The notes below the pieces were generated by a model. That model saw only the letters and a program-made list of their open reading frames with translations. It was not told where the DNA came from and ran no database searches. The position numbers were made by a program, and so were the translations under genes. Positions 45,251-53,266 of a stretch of DNA of 64,000 nt are shown here, piece by piece (within the stretch, counting starts at the first letter, position 1; the number at the start of each line of letters is the position of its first letter). This stretch comes from Rhodococcus sp. ARC_M6 (lineage in GTDB: Bacteria > Actinomycetota > Actinomycetes > Mycobacteriales > Mycobacteriaceae): positions 62,001-126,000 of the forward strand of contig NZ_JALGQH010000009.1 in the NCBI RefSeq assembly GCF_022810305.1, read 5' to 3'.

Positions 45251-45675
45251 CCGACAAGCCCAGCGTCCTGTTCGTGTGCGTCCACAACGCCGGCCGATCG
45301 CAGATGGCGGCAGGTTTCCTCGACCATTTCGCGGGGGATTTCATCGAGATCCGCTCAGCTGGATCCGCACCAGCAGAGACCGTCAATTCCGCCGCTGTCG
45401 AGGTGATGGCCGAAGTCGGCATCGACATCTCCAGCCATCGCCCGAAGATCCTCACAACAGATGCCGTCCAAGCCTCCGACATCGTCATCACGATGGGCTG
45501 CGGCGACACCTGCCCGATCTTCCCCGGCAAGAGTTACCGCGACTGGGTCCTCGACGATCCTGCCGGTCAAGGCATCGACGCGGTACGCCCAATCCGAGAC
45601 GAGATCAAGCGTCGCGTGCAGGCACTGATCGCCGAACTCACGTCGCCCGTACCTCCAGAAACAAAACGGCAATAG
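45247..45675 (+). CDS. arsC: Arsenate reductase, LMW-phosphatase type
   Basis: A 142-residue reductase converting arsenate to arsenite for export by ACR3. The P-loop VCVHNAGRSQMA contains the nucleophilic Cys; MGCGDTCPIFPGK resembles the redox segment and DWVLDDPAGQGIDAVRPIRDEI holds the general acid. In actinobacteria such enzymes are usually coupled to mycothiol and mycoredoxin; that coupling is inference here. Start overlaps acr3 as ATGA, completing arsR-acr3-arsC. Confidence 0.93.
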   Translation: MTDKPSVLFVCVHNAGRSQMAAGFLDHFAGDFIEIRSAGSAPAETVNSAAVEVMAEVGIDISSHRPKILTTDAVQASDIVITMGCGDTCPIFPGKSYRDWVLDDPAGQGIDAVRPIRDEIKRRVQALIAELTSPVPPETKRQ

Positions 45676-45783
45676 CGCTTTCGATTCGGCAATATTCCGA
45701 TTTGTCCAAAATGCTGGATTTGCGCACCATGTAATCAGTAATGTCGAAGATCCGCGCGGCAATCCCCCGAGGGGAGCAGGCTC

Positions 45784-46608
45784 ATGGATCTGAACACCAT
45801 TACCGGCGTCGTGCGGCGGCCACCCGATCTGCCCGGAGTCATCTGGCGTCCCGGTGATGCGTGGCTCGCGGGTGGAACGTGGCTGTTCTCGGCGGAACAA
45901 CCCGATCTGGATCGTCTCGTGGATCTCACGTCGCTCGGCTGGGCATCACTCGACCCGAGCGACGCGGGTCTCACCATCGGCGCGACCTGCACGATACGGG
46001 ACCTGTATGCGTATGTCCCGCCACCGCATTGGGGTTCGGCACCTCTCTTTGCATTCGCGTGCGAATCATTTCTGTCGTCGTTCAAGATCTGGAACTCTGC
46101 GACGGTCGGCGGCAATATCTGTCTGTCCCTGCCCGCCGGCCCGATGATCACGCTGACAGTCGCCCTCGAAGCGACCTACACACTGTGGGCCACAGACGGA
46201 TCCGAGCGGACCGTCGATGCCATAGATTTCGTGACCGGCGACCACCAGAACATTCTCAATCCCGGCGAGATACTCCGTAGCATCGACATCCCGGCGCAGA
46301 CACTCACCAAACGTCACACCCATCGCAGATTCAGCCTCACTCACCTCGGCCGGTCGACGATCTTCATGATCGCCACCCAGACACGCGGCACCACGGAACT
46401 ACTACTGACCATCACGGCCGGGACAACCCGTCCCGTACGGTTGGCATTCGAGACCATGCCCGACGCCGCAACACTACGATCGCGCATCGACGGAATTTCT
46501 GACGACGTCTGGTTCGACGACCCCAACGGCACCCCCGACCACCGCCGTCACCTCGCGCGGCATTTTGCCGAGGAGATACGCGTCGAACTGAGCGAGGATC
46601 GGCCATGA
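45784..46608 (+). CDS. Molybdenum hydroxylase, FAD-binding medium subunit
   Basis: A 274-residue FAD_binding_5 subunit of the xanthine dehydrogenase/CO dehydrogenase family. WLAGGTWLFSAEQPDLDRLVDLTSLGW is the FAD-binding motif (variant of the usual AGGT), and NSATVGGNICLSLPAGPMITL the second. ATG 45784 has GAGGGGAGC upstream. Its stop overlaps the next gene as ATGA. It passes electrons from the Mo/Fe-S chain to an acceptor such as NAD. Confidence 0.88.
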   Translation: MDLNTITGVVRRPPDLPGVIWRPGDAWLAGGTWLFSAEQPDLDRLVDLTSLGWASLDPSDAGLTIGATCTIRDLYAYVPPPHWGSAPLFAFACESFLSSFKIWNSATVGGNICLSLPAGPMITLTVALEATYTLWATDGSERTVDAIDFVTGDHQNILNPGEILRSIDIPAQTLTKRHTHRRFSLTHLGRSTIFMIATQTRGTTELLLTITAGTTRPVRLAFETMPDAATLRSRIDGISDDVWFDDPNGTPDHRRHLARHFAEEIRVELSEDRP

Positions 46609-49298
46609 CGTACTCGGTGAACGGCAACAGCTTCGAGACAGAGCCCGGTCCCGGACAGTGTTTGAGAACATTTCTCCGAGAGCTCGGACATCACGGCGTC
46701 AAGAAGGGTTGCGACGGCGGCGATTGCGGCGCGTGCACCGTCTGGCTCGCCGGCAACCCGGTCCATAGTTGCATCACGCCGGCTTTTCGGGCCGAAGGCC
46801 GCGAGGTCACCACTATCGAAGGCCTGGGGACGCCCGAAAATCTGCATCCGATGCAACAGCAGTTCCGCGATGCTCCGGGATTTCAGTGCGGGTTCTGCAC
46901 TGCCGGCATGATCATGACGTCGGCCGCGTTAACGGACTCCCAGAAAGATGACCTACCACGCGCACTCAAGGGAAACCTGTGCCGCTGCACGGGATATCGA
47001 GCCGTCGAGGACGCTGTCAACGGTGTCAGCGGAATCGAAGTTGCGCTTCCCGGCGAAGCCGTGGGTACCAGCGTCAGCGCACCGGCTGCCACCGACGTGG
47101 TGACCGGACGCGCCGAATACACGATGGACACCACCATCGACGGAATGTTGCATCTGAAGGTGCTCCACTCGCCGCACGCGCACGCACGCATCGTCTCCAT
47201 CGATACCGCGGAAGCCCTCACCGTGCCCGGAGTGCATCGCGTCTATACGTGGAAAGACGTGCCGCGCAAACGTTTTACCACTGCAATCCACACCGACCAC
47301 CTGGTTGACCCTGACGACACGTACATTCTCGACAACGTCGTGCGCTTTGTCGGGCAACGCGTAGTGGCAGTCCTCGCCGACACCGTCGCTGCCGCAGAGG
47401 AAGCGCGTCGAAAAGTGGTTGTCGAGTACCAGATTCTCCCCGCAGTCTTCGACCCCGAAGACGCGATGGCCGACGGCGCTCCCGCTTTGCACGGTTCGGA
47501 CGACCCTTTCGTCCGCGATCCCGAGCACAACATCCTGCTCGAGATCCACGGTCACGTCGGCGACGTGGAGGCCGGGTTCGCGGACGCCGACATCATTCAC
47601 GAGGGCACGTACTTCTCGCCGCGAGTTCAGCATGCCCACTTGGAGACTCACGGTTCGATCGCGTGGATGGAGGACGGTCGACTCCACGTCCGAACCAGTT
47701 CGCAGTCCCCCTCGATCGCGAAGGTCAAACTCGCGCACCTCTTCGACCTGCGGCCCGATCAGCTACGAGTGTTCTGCAAGCGAGTGGGAGGCGGATTCGG
47801 TGGTAAACAGGAGGTGATCAGCGAGGATCTCGTGGCGCTCGCAACCCTGGACACCGGCCGACCCGTCTGTTTCGAGTTCACGCGAGAAGAAGAATTCACG
47901 ACAGCGTCGCCGCGTCACCCCATGAAACTGACAATCAAGCTGGGCGCCAAGAAGGACGGGACGCTCACCGCATTTCAGTACCGCAACATCTCCAATACCG
48001 GCGCCTACGGAAACCACGGCGGCGAAACATTGTTCGCCGGCGGTGCCGCAGTTTCGCTGTATCGCTGCGCCAACAAGAAGTTCGACGCGTATTCGATCTA
48101 CACAAACAGTGTTCCGAGCGGCGCCCTGCGCGGATACGGCATGACGCAGCCTGCCTTTGCCGTCGAATCCGCGATGACTGAACTGGCGATCGCGTTGGGT
48201 CTTGACCCCCTCGAAGTGCGTCGACGCAACATCGTCCGCCCGGGCGATTCATTGGTCGCACTCGAAGACGGCCCGGACGACGTCATTTTCACCGAAGACG
48301 GCCTCGGGCAGTGCATCGATCTGGTTGACGCTGCCTTGAGCAGCAACCCAGTCCCGACGCTCGGAGACGACTGGCTCATCGGCACGGGCACCGCAAGCTC
48401 GCTGCACGAAACGGCACCTCCCACCGAACACATCTCGGAGGCCTGGCTCACTCTCGGCGATGACTGTGTGTACGAACTTGCCATCGGCACAGTCGAATTC
48501 GGAGAGGGCACGTCCACCGCACATGTCCAGATCGCAGCGAACCAGCTCGGAACCACGCCGTCGCGTGTGCGGATCATTCAATCCGATACTGATCGAACCG
48601 GTTTCGACACAGGCGCTTTCGCCAGCGCCGGACTGTTTGTCGCCGGCAACGCCGTACTTCGAGCGTCGAACGCGCTGCGAGACCGTTTGCTTGCGTTCGC
48701 TGCATCCCGCACCGGCGTCGCCCTTGATCAATGCTCGATGGACGATGACAAAATCCTGTGTGGAGATGTCCGCATTACCCTCGCGGAACTGGTCGACGCC
48801 GGTCGACGACGGGGAATCAGGTTCACCGAAGCCCGCAAAGCATACGGATCGCCTCGCAGCGTGGTGTCCAATACTCACGGCTTCCGAATCGCGGTTCACC
48901 GAATCACCGGGGAGATCAGGATTCTGTACAGCGTTCAGGCCACCGACGCGGGTGTGATCATCAATCCGGCGCAGGTGCGGGGGCAGATCGAAGGCGGCGT
49001 TGCCCAAGGTATCGGCTTCGCACTCACCGAGAACTTCCACGTGGACGCCAACGGAACGATGATGAACCCGAATCTGCGCAACTACCGCATCCCCACGTAC
49101 GCAGATATTCCTCGTACTGAGGTCCTACTCGTCGATTCAGCTGATTCCGTCGGGCCCCTTCGATCCAAAGGCATGGCGGAGTGTTGCATCAATCCGGTAG
49201 CACCAGCGCTGGCAAATGCACTTGCGAACGCAACGGGAACCCGCTTCCGCTCCCTGCCCCTCACTCCGGAGCGGATCTATACCGGACTGAACCGATGA
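46605..49298 (+). CDS. Molybdenum hydroxylase, fused 2Fe-2S and Mo-binding subunits
   Basis: An 897-residue fusion. Residues 1-150 form the iron-sulfur subunit: GCDGGDCGACTVWLAG and CGFCTAGMIM ... CRCTGYRAVEDA for two 2Fe-2S clusters. Residues about 160-897 form the Mo-pterin subunit: VTGRAEYTMD, VGGGFGGKQEV, GALRGYGMTQPAFAVES, EFGEGTSTAHVQIAANQLG, NPAQVRGQIEGGVAQGIGFAL and KGMAECCINPVAPALANALA, the last carrying the catalytic Glu position. Family enzymes hydroxylate N-heterocycles or aldehydes. Small and large subunits are separate in most such enzymes; here they are fused while the FAD subunit is not. Substrate unknown. Confidence 0.9.
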   Translation: MTYSVNGNSFETEPGPGQCLRTFLRELGHHGVKKGCDGGDCGACTVWLAGNPVHSCITPAFRAEGREVTTIEGLGTPENLHPMQQQFRDAPGFQCGFCTAGMIMTSAALTDSQKDDLPRALKGNLCRCTGYRAVEDAVNGVSGIEVALPGEAVGTSVSAPAATDVVTGRAEYTMDTTIDGMLHLKVLHSPHAHARIVSIDTAEALTVPGVHRVYTWKDVPRKRFTTAIHTDHLVDPDDTYILDNVVRFVGQRVVAVLADTVAAAEEARRKVVVEYQILPAVFDPEDAMADGAPALHGSDDPFVRDPEHNILLEIHGHVGDVEAGFADADIIHEGTYFSPRVQHAHLETHGSIAWMEDGRLHVRTSSQSPSIAKVKLAHLFDLRPDQLRVFCKRVGGGFGGKQEVISEDLVALATLDTGRPVCFEFTREEEFTTASPRHPMKLTIKLGAKKDGTLTAFQYRNISNTGAYGNHGGETLFAGGAAVSLYRCANKKFDAYSIYTNSVPSGALRGYGMTQPAFAVESAMTELAIALGLDPLEVRRRNIVRPGDSLVALEDGPDDVIFTEDGLGQCIDLVDAALSSNPVPTLGDDWLIGTGTASSLHETAPPTEHISEAWLTLGDDCVYELAIGTVEFGEGTSTAHVQIAANQLGTTPSRVRIIQSDTDRTGFDTGAFASAGLFVAGNAVLRASNALRDRLLAFAASRTGVALDQCSMDDDKILCGDVRITLAELVDAGRRRGIRFTEARKAYGSPRSVVSNTHGFRIAVHRITGEIRILYSVQATDAGVIINPAQVRGQIEGGVAQGIGFALTENFHVDANGTMMNPNLRNYRIPTYADIPRTEVLLVDSADSVGPLRSKGMAECCINPVAPALANALANATGTRFRSLPLTPERIYTGLNR

Positions 49299-50260
49299 CT
49301 ACGTCGGCAAACCACGTTGCGACGGTCATCATCGGTCAGCGGGTGCGTGCGGGGTCGGAGGAACCGTTCGAGATCTGGCAGAAAGACCTCAACCGCGCCG
49401 CCGCCGACTACACCGGGTTTCTCGGGGCAGAAGTCTCGGCTCCGACACCCGCCCAACCGGATTGGGTGGTCGTGTACCGCTTCGATTCCATCGCCCATGT
49501 TCAGGCGTGGATCAACAGTGCAACCAGGCAGGATTACCTCGATCAAGGCCGAAAGTTCTTCGACGGGCCCGCCACACAGCAAGTAGTGAGCGGCGGGATC
49601 AAGGCTCCAGACCCTTTGCTGACAGTCGTCGTAACCCATCGAGTCAGTGACAACAACATCGACGAGTTCCTCGCCTGGCAAGACCGACTGCGTGAGACCG
49701 AGAGCGCGTTCGAAGGCTTTCGTGGGACCGAACTGTTCCGTCCCGTCGAGGGAGTCCAGGACGAATGGACCACCCTCTACCGCTTCGACACCGCCGCACA
49801 TCTAGACACCTGGCTGACGTCACCGCAGCGCCAGGAGCTCCTGGCCGAGGGCCGCAAGTTCCATGATTTCGAACTACGGACCGTGGACAATTCCTTCGGT
49901 AGTTGGTTTGCCTTCGACGAGAACGGCAACGAGGCACCGCCACCGTCGGACACAAAAACCGCGGTAGCAGTGTGGGTCGGTCTGTACCCCACCGTCGTGC
50001 TGTTGACCTTGGCACTGTCACCACTGAAGATGCCGCTGTGGCTCGGATTGTTGATCGGCAATCTGCTCTCGAGTTTCATCATGAGCTTCTTCACGATGCC
50101 GTACTACGTTAATCGGTTGTTGCACAAGTGGTTACGGCCGCCAGCGGGAATTCCTGCTGCCAAGACCAACGCGCAAGGATTGGCGATTGTCGCGGCTGTA
50201 ACAGTGTTCTGGGTTGTTGTTTTCTATGTAGCAACGACCCAAATCTGGTCACTTCCCTGA
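49295..50260 (+). CDS. Antibiotic-biosynthesis-monooxygenase (ABM) protein with membrane anchor
   Basis: A 321-residue protein. Two tandem ABM ferredoxin-like domains (about residues 8-100 and 105-200), each with a VYRFDS/LYRFDT core and QEL/DYL...GRKFFDG end, then three hydrophobic segments (VWVGLYPTVVLLTLALSP, LWLGLLIGNLLSSFIMSFF, AIVAAVTVFWVVVFYV) anchoring it in the membrane. ABM proteins often oxidise aromatic or quinone-like substrates without a cofactor, but a role here is inference. ATG 49295 overlaps the Mo subunit stop as ATGA, tying it to the hydroxylase. Confidence 0.85.
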   Translation: MTTSANHVATVIIGQRVRAGSEEPFEIWQKDLNRAAADYTGFLGAEVSAPTPAQPDWVVVYRFDSIAHVQAWINSATRQDYLDQGRKFFDGPATQQVVSGGIKAPDPLLTVVVTHRVSDNNIDEFLAWQDRLRETESAFEGFRGTELFRPVEGVQDEWTTLYRFDTAAHLDTWLTSPQRQELLAEGRKFHDFELRTVDNSFGSWFAFDENGNEAPPPSDTKTAVAVWVGLYPTVVLLTLALSPLKMPLWLGLLIGNLLSSFIMSFFTMPYYVNRLLHKWLRPPAGIPAAKTNAQGLAIVAAVTVFWVVVFYVATTQIWSLP

Positions 50261-50270
50261 CCCAGCTACC

Positions 50271-50328
50271 GAACACGCAGCATCACCACCGGGGGCATGT
50301 TTCTTCCCGGTGGTGATGCTGCGTGTTC
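50271..50328. terminator. Bidirectional terminator after the molybdenum hydroxylase operon
   Basis: Perfect 23-bp stem (50271-50293 with 50306-50328) with a 12-base loop, between the ABM stop (50260) and the convergent DUF222 stop (50335). No long T tract is present on either side, so termination may rely on the stem strength. Confidence 0.75.
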
Positions 50329-50334
50329 CGTTGT

Positions 50335-51573
50335 TCAAGCTGCTGTCGGTGGACTGTTCCCCGGTATCGGATCTCGATACGGATCGACCGACATTGGTGG
50401 ATAGAACCGGGTTTTCCGATCGTCCCCGATCTCGACTCTCCACTCGGTATGGTGCAGCAACCGATGATGGTGGCCGCACAAAAGTATGAGATTATCGAAA
50501 TCCGTTGGACCACTGTCCATCCAGTGAACTATATGGTGGGCGTCGCACCATCCGGGCGGGGTGCCGCAGCCAGGAAAAGCGCATCCGCCATCTCTCACCG
50601 TCAGGGCTCGCCGCTGCGGGACTGTCGCGGTTCGCTCATCGAGCCCGTGATTGAGCGGAACCCCGTTCTGGTCGAGCAGGATTCGGGTGACCGTGCAATC
50701 GCACGCCAGCATGCGGGCGCTGTCGAGGCTGATGGGGCCGGCCCAGTTGGTGATCGCATACCCGAGTTCCTCGGTGGACGGCAACAGGTCTTTCAATGCC
50801 TGCAGATCCGTGAGGTCTTTTGCGGTAGCCGTAATCGTCAGGTGCGGTTTGACGCCACCTTCGACGGGTCCGAGGCCGGCCATCTCAAAGCGTCGCAACA
50901 TCTCGCAGAAACCGTCGGCACGTCGAAGGGCCGGGGTGCGAGCATCTTTCACGCCGTCAATTTCGGGCGTCGGATTCGAAAGCCCGGACAGTAGCGCGAT
51001 CAACCGGGCGCCGTTCACGGCATCGAGATCACCTTTGACGCTGACCCGTCCGTACAAACCTTTGGAGGCGTAGAACTCGTTGCGCTCGGAATCTTCCCCG
51101 ACGGGGACTCCGTCGTCGCGGTTGCCGTACTTCTTTTCGATACGCCGGATGGCCGCGCGGACAGCGTCGCAGTCGGAAACCTTCTTCGAGGCCAGGTCCA
51201 GCAGGATGTCGCGGGCCTTTTCGATGTCCGCGGTATGCATGCTCTTGGGTGGGTGCTGGCAGAACTGGGCTACCTGCCGGGCTTTGAGAGCGTCGATGTC
51301 ACCATCGTGAAAGGACTGTGCGACTACAGGTTCGAGCATGAACAACCGCGCAAGCGAGACCAGTTGGCTGCACTCACCGATCTCGAGGTTGGTGGATCGG
51401 TGCAACCACTGGGCGATAGCCCGGAAACCGGTGTCAGGAAGAGCGTCACGGGCGAACATCTCGACAACGAGGTGCACCATGCGTGATTGCAGGCCGTGGC
51501 GGGCGTGAACGAGGTCGAGAACCTCTATTTTGAGTCCCTCGCTGTCCAGTTGCCACGCTTCCCGATTCCCCAT
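50335..51573 (-). CDS. DUF222/HNH endonuclease-like protein (13E12 repeat family)
   Basis: A 412-residue protein with an N-terminal helical DUF222 region (FRAIAQWLHRSTNLEIGECSQLV) and a C-terminal HNH domain: GGCAFPGCGTPPGWCDAHHIVHW ... NLILLCGHHHRLLHH, with the metal-binding Cys and His and the catalytic His-Asn-His arrangement. Such genes are multi-copy in mycobacteria and rhodococci; function unresolved. Upstream 51574-51721 is noticeably AT-richer than its surroundings. No signs of a mobile intron. Confidence 0.88.
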   Translation of the reverse strand: MGNREAWQLDSEGLKIEVLDLVHARHGLQSRMVHLVVEMFARDALPDTGFRAIAQWLHRSTNLEIGECSQLVSLARLFMLEPVVAQSFHDGDIDALKARQVAQFCQHPPKSMHTADIEKARDILLDLASKKVSDCDAVRAAIRRIEKKYGNRDDGVPVGEDSERNEFYASKGLYGRVSVKGDLDAVNGARLIALLSGLSNPTPEIDGVKDARTPALRRADGFCEMLRRFEMAGLGPVEGGVKPHLTITATAKDLTDLQALKDLLPSTEELGYAITNWAGPISLDSARMLACDCTVTRILLDQNGVPLNHGLDERTATVPQRRALTVRDGGCAFPGCGTPPGWCDAHHIVHWMDSGPTDFDNLILLCGHHHRLLHHTEWRVEIGDDRKTRFYPPMSVDPYRDPIPGNSPPTAA

Positions 51574-51721
51574 TCGTTAATTCTAATCGAACAGGGTTTC
51601 GATTTCTAGGGACATTTCGGACAGGTTTCGATAGATTTCACTCGAGACTTGTTCATATACAAGGTTTTTCGACAAATCGCCAATGGATTCATTTTCCGTG
51701 CCTAGACCAACTGGAGAACCC

Positions 51722-52366
51722 CTACTGGGCATCGAGTTGCGGATTGGTGCCGGCGATACCGTTGATCAGGCGGTCGCACACCGCATACATCTGCTCCAGA
51801 GCACCTTCGGCGTCAGCCGCTCGAGACACGAAAAGAGCCGCCTCGTCGAGGGCTCCCAACAAGACGTGGGCCGTCGGCCGCAGCGGTTGCTCCGGAATCA
51901 CCCCGTCGGCCATTGCTGCCGCGAGCATCGCCTCGATGACACCGAGTCCGTACTTCATACCTACCTCGCGCCACCGGTCCCAGCCGAGGACTGCGGGCGC
52001 GTCGATCAACACGATTCGCTGCACGTCGGGCGCCGAGCACTCACCGAGGAACAACCGGGCACCGACGCGCATGGCCGCCAGCTGATCGGTGGGCGCGGCG
52101 GCGGCGATTCGTACACTGACGGCGGTGACGAGGTCACGCTCCACCTCTTCGTAGACCGCGGCAAACAAGCCCGACTTGTCGCCGAACTGGTGATAGAGCG
52201 CGCCCCGAGTTACGCCTGCGGCATCGACAATGGCCTGGGTTGAGACCGCCGCATACCCGTCGGCGGCGAACAGTTGCCTGCCTGCCCCGAGAAGACGCGC
52301 GCGTGTCGCTGCGGTCCGCTCCGCCTGGGTTCGGCGGACGGGCGTCGGATCACCGTTGACTCTCAT
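51722..52366 (-). CDS. TetR-family regulator
   Basis: A 214-residue regulator: HTH at residues 20-65 (ATRARLLGAGRQLFAADGYAAVSTQAIVDAAGVTRGALYHQFGDKSGLFAAVYEEVE) and a ligand domain with ECSAPDVQRIVLIDAPAVLGWDRWRE, a pattern frequent in TetR_C_13-like proteins. Divergent from an alpha/beta hydrolase; it probably controls that gene. Confidence 0.92.
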   Translation of the reverse strand: MRVNGDPTPVRRTQAERTAATRARLLGAGRQLFAADGYAAVSTQAIVDAAGVTRGALYHQFGDKSGLFAAVYEEVERDLVTAVSVRIAAAAPTDQLAAMRVGARLFLGECSAPDVQRIVLIDAPAVLGWDRWREVGMKYGLGVIEAMLAAAMADGVIPEQPLRPTAHVLLGALDEAALFVSRAADAEGALEQMYAVCDRLINGIAGTNPQLDAQ

Positions 52367-52376
52367 ACAGACTGCA

Positions 52377-52410
52377 CGTAACTTTCATACTGAGTGTTCG
52401 TAACTGTCAT
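52377..52410 (+). repeat. Direct repeat in the TetR/hydrolase intergenic region
   Basis: CGTAACTTTCAT (52377-52388) and CGTAACTGTCAT (52399-52410), one mismatch, period 22 bases, which puts them on the same helix face. A TetR operator is possible. Confidence 0.5.
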
Positions 52411-52426
52411 GAGGAGGGTATCCCAC

Positions 52427-53266
52427 ATGCTTCAAGTGAAGTTGAAACGAGCGACGATCGAGTATCGAGTGTTGGGTCCAGACGACTCGCCCCATCCCCC
52501 GGTGTTGTTCATTCATGGCATCCTCGTCGATCACAGGCTATGGATGGACGTTGCAGAAGGACTTGCGCGCGACGGTTTCCGCTGCATTCTCCCCAAACTT
52601 CCTCTTGGCTCCCACACGATTCCAGTCGACGATTCGGTGGAGCTCACGCCCGGCACGGTCGCCGAAATGATCCACGACTTCATCGGCGCACTCGACCTTC
52701 GCGACATCACACTGGTGGGCAACAACACCGGCGGCGCCCTCTGCCAGCTCCTCGTGGACGCGCATCCCGACCGCGTCGGCAGCCTGGTGCTGACCAACTG
52801 CGACGCGTTCGAGAAGTTCCCGCCGTTCCCGTTCAACGTCGTCTTCGCGACCATGCGCGGACCGAGGTCGATCGGCCTCTTGTCCAAGCTGCTCAAGGTG
52901 GCAGCACTGCGCCATTCGCCGCTGGGTTACGGCTTGCTGGTCCGACGGGATGACGCGTTGACCGCATCGTGGGTCGAGCCGATGAGCACCGATTCACGAA
53001 TCGCCAAGAACCTGGCGACGCTGTTGCGTGGGGTCGGAGCGATGGATCTCACCGACGTCGCCACCCGACTGCCTCGCTTCACCAAGCCGGTCACGATCGT
53101 GTGGGGAATGGCTGACCGCGCCTTTACACCCGTTCTCGGACGTCGGCTCGCGGCCCTGTTTCCGGACGCCGCGTTCGTCGAGGTTCCCGGCGCGAGGACA
53201 TTCGTCGCGCTCGATGACCCTGCCGCCGTCATCGATGCGATCGCGACGGCGGGAGCGCGCACCTAG
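52427..53266 (+). CDS. Alpha/beta hydrolase
   Basis: A 279-residue alpha/beta-fold hydrolase. The oxyanion region VLFIHGILVDHRLW, the nucleophile elbow TLVGNNTGGALCQL (Asn/Asn where most enzymes have Ser; GNNTGG replaces GxSxG), acid region VWGMADRAF and PGARTFVALDDP at the end. The usual catalytic histidine near the C-terminus is not evident and the nucleophile is altered, so it may be inactive or mechanistically different (haloalkane-dehalogenase-like enzymes use Asp in this place). ATG 52427 has GAGGAGGG upstream. Its stop overlaps the convergent oxidase stop by four bases. Confidence 0.8.
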   Translation: MLQVKLKRATIEYRVLGPDDSPHPPVLFIHGILVDHRLWMDVAEGLARDGFRCILPKLPLGSHTIPVDDSVELTPGTVAEMIHDFIGALDLRDITLVGNNTGGALCQLLVDAHPDRVGSLVLTNCDAFEKFPPFPFNVVFATMRGPRSIGLLSKLLKVAALRHSPLGYGLLVRRDDALTASWVEPMSTDSRIAKNLATLLRGVGAMDLTDVATRLPRFTKPVTIVWGMADRAFTPVLGRRLAALFPDAAFVEVPGARTFVALDDPAAVIDAIATAGART

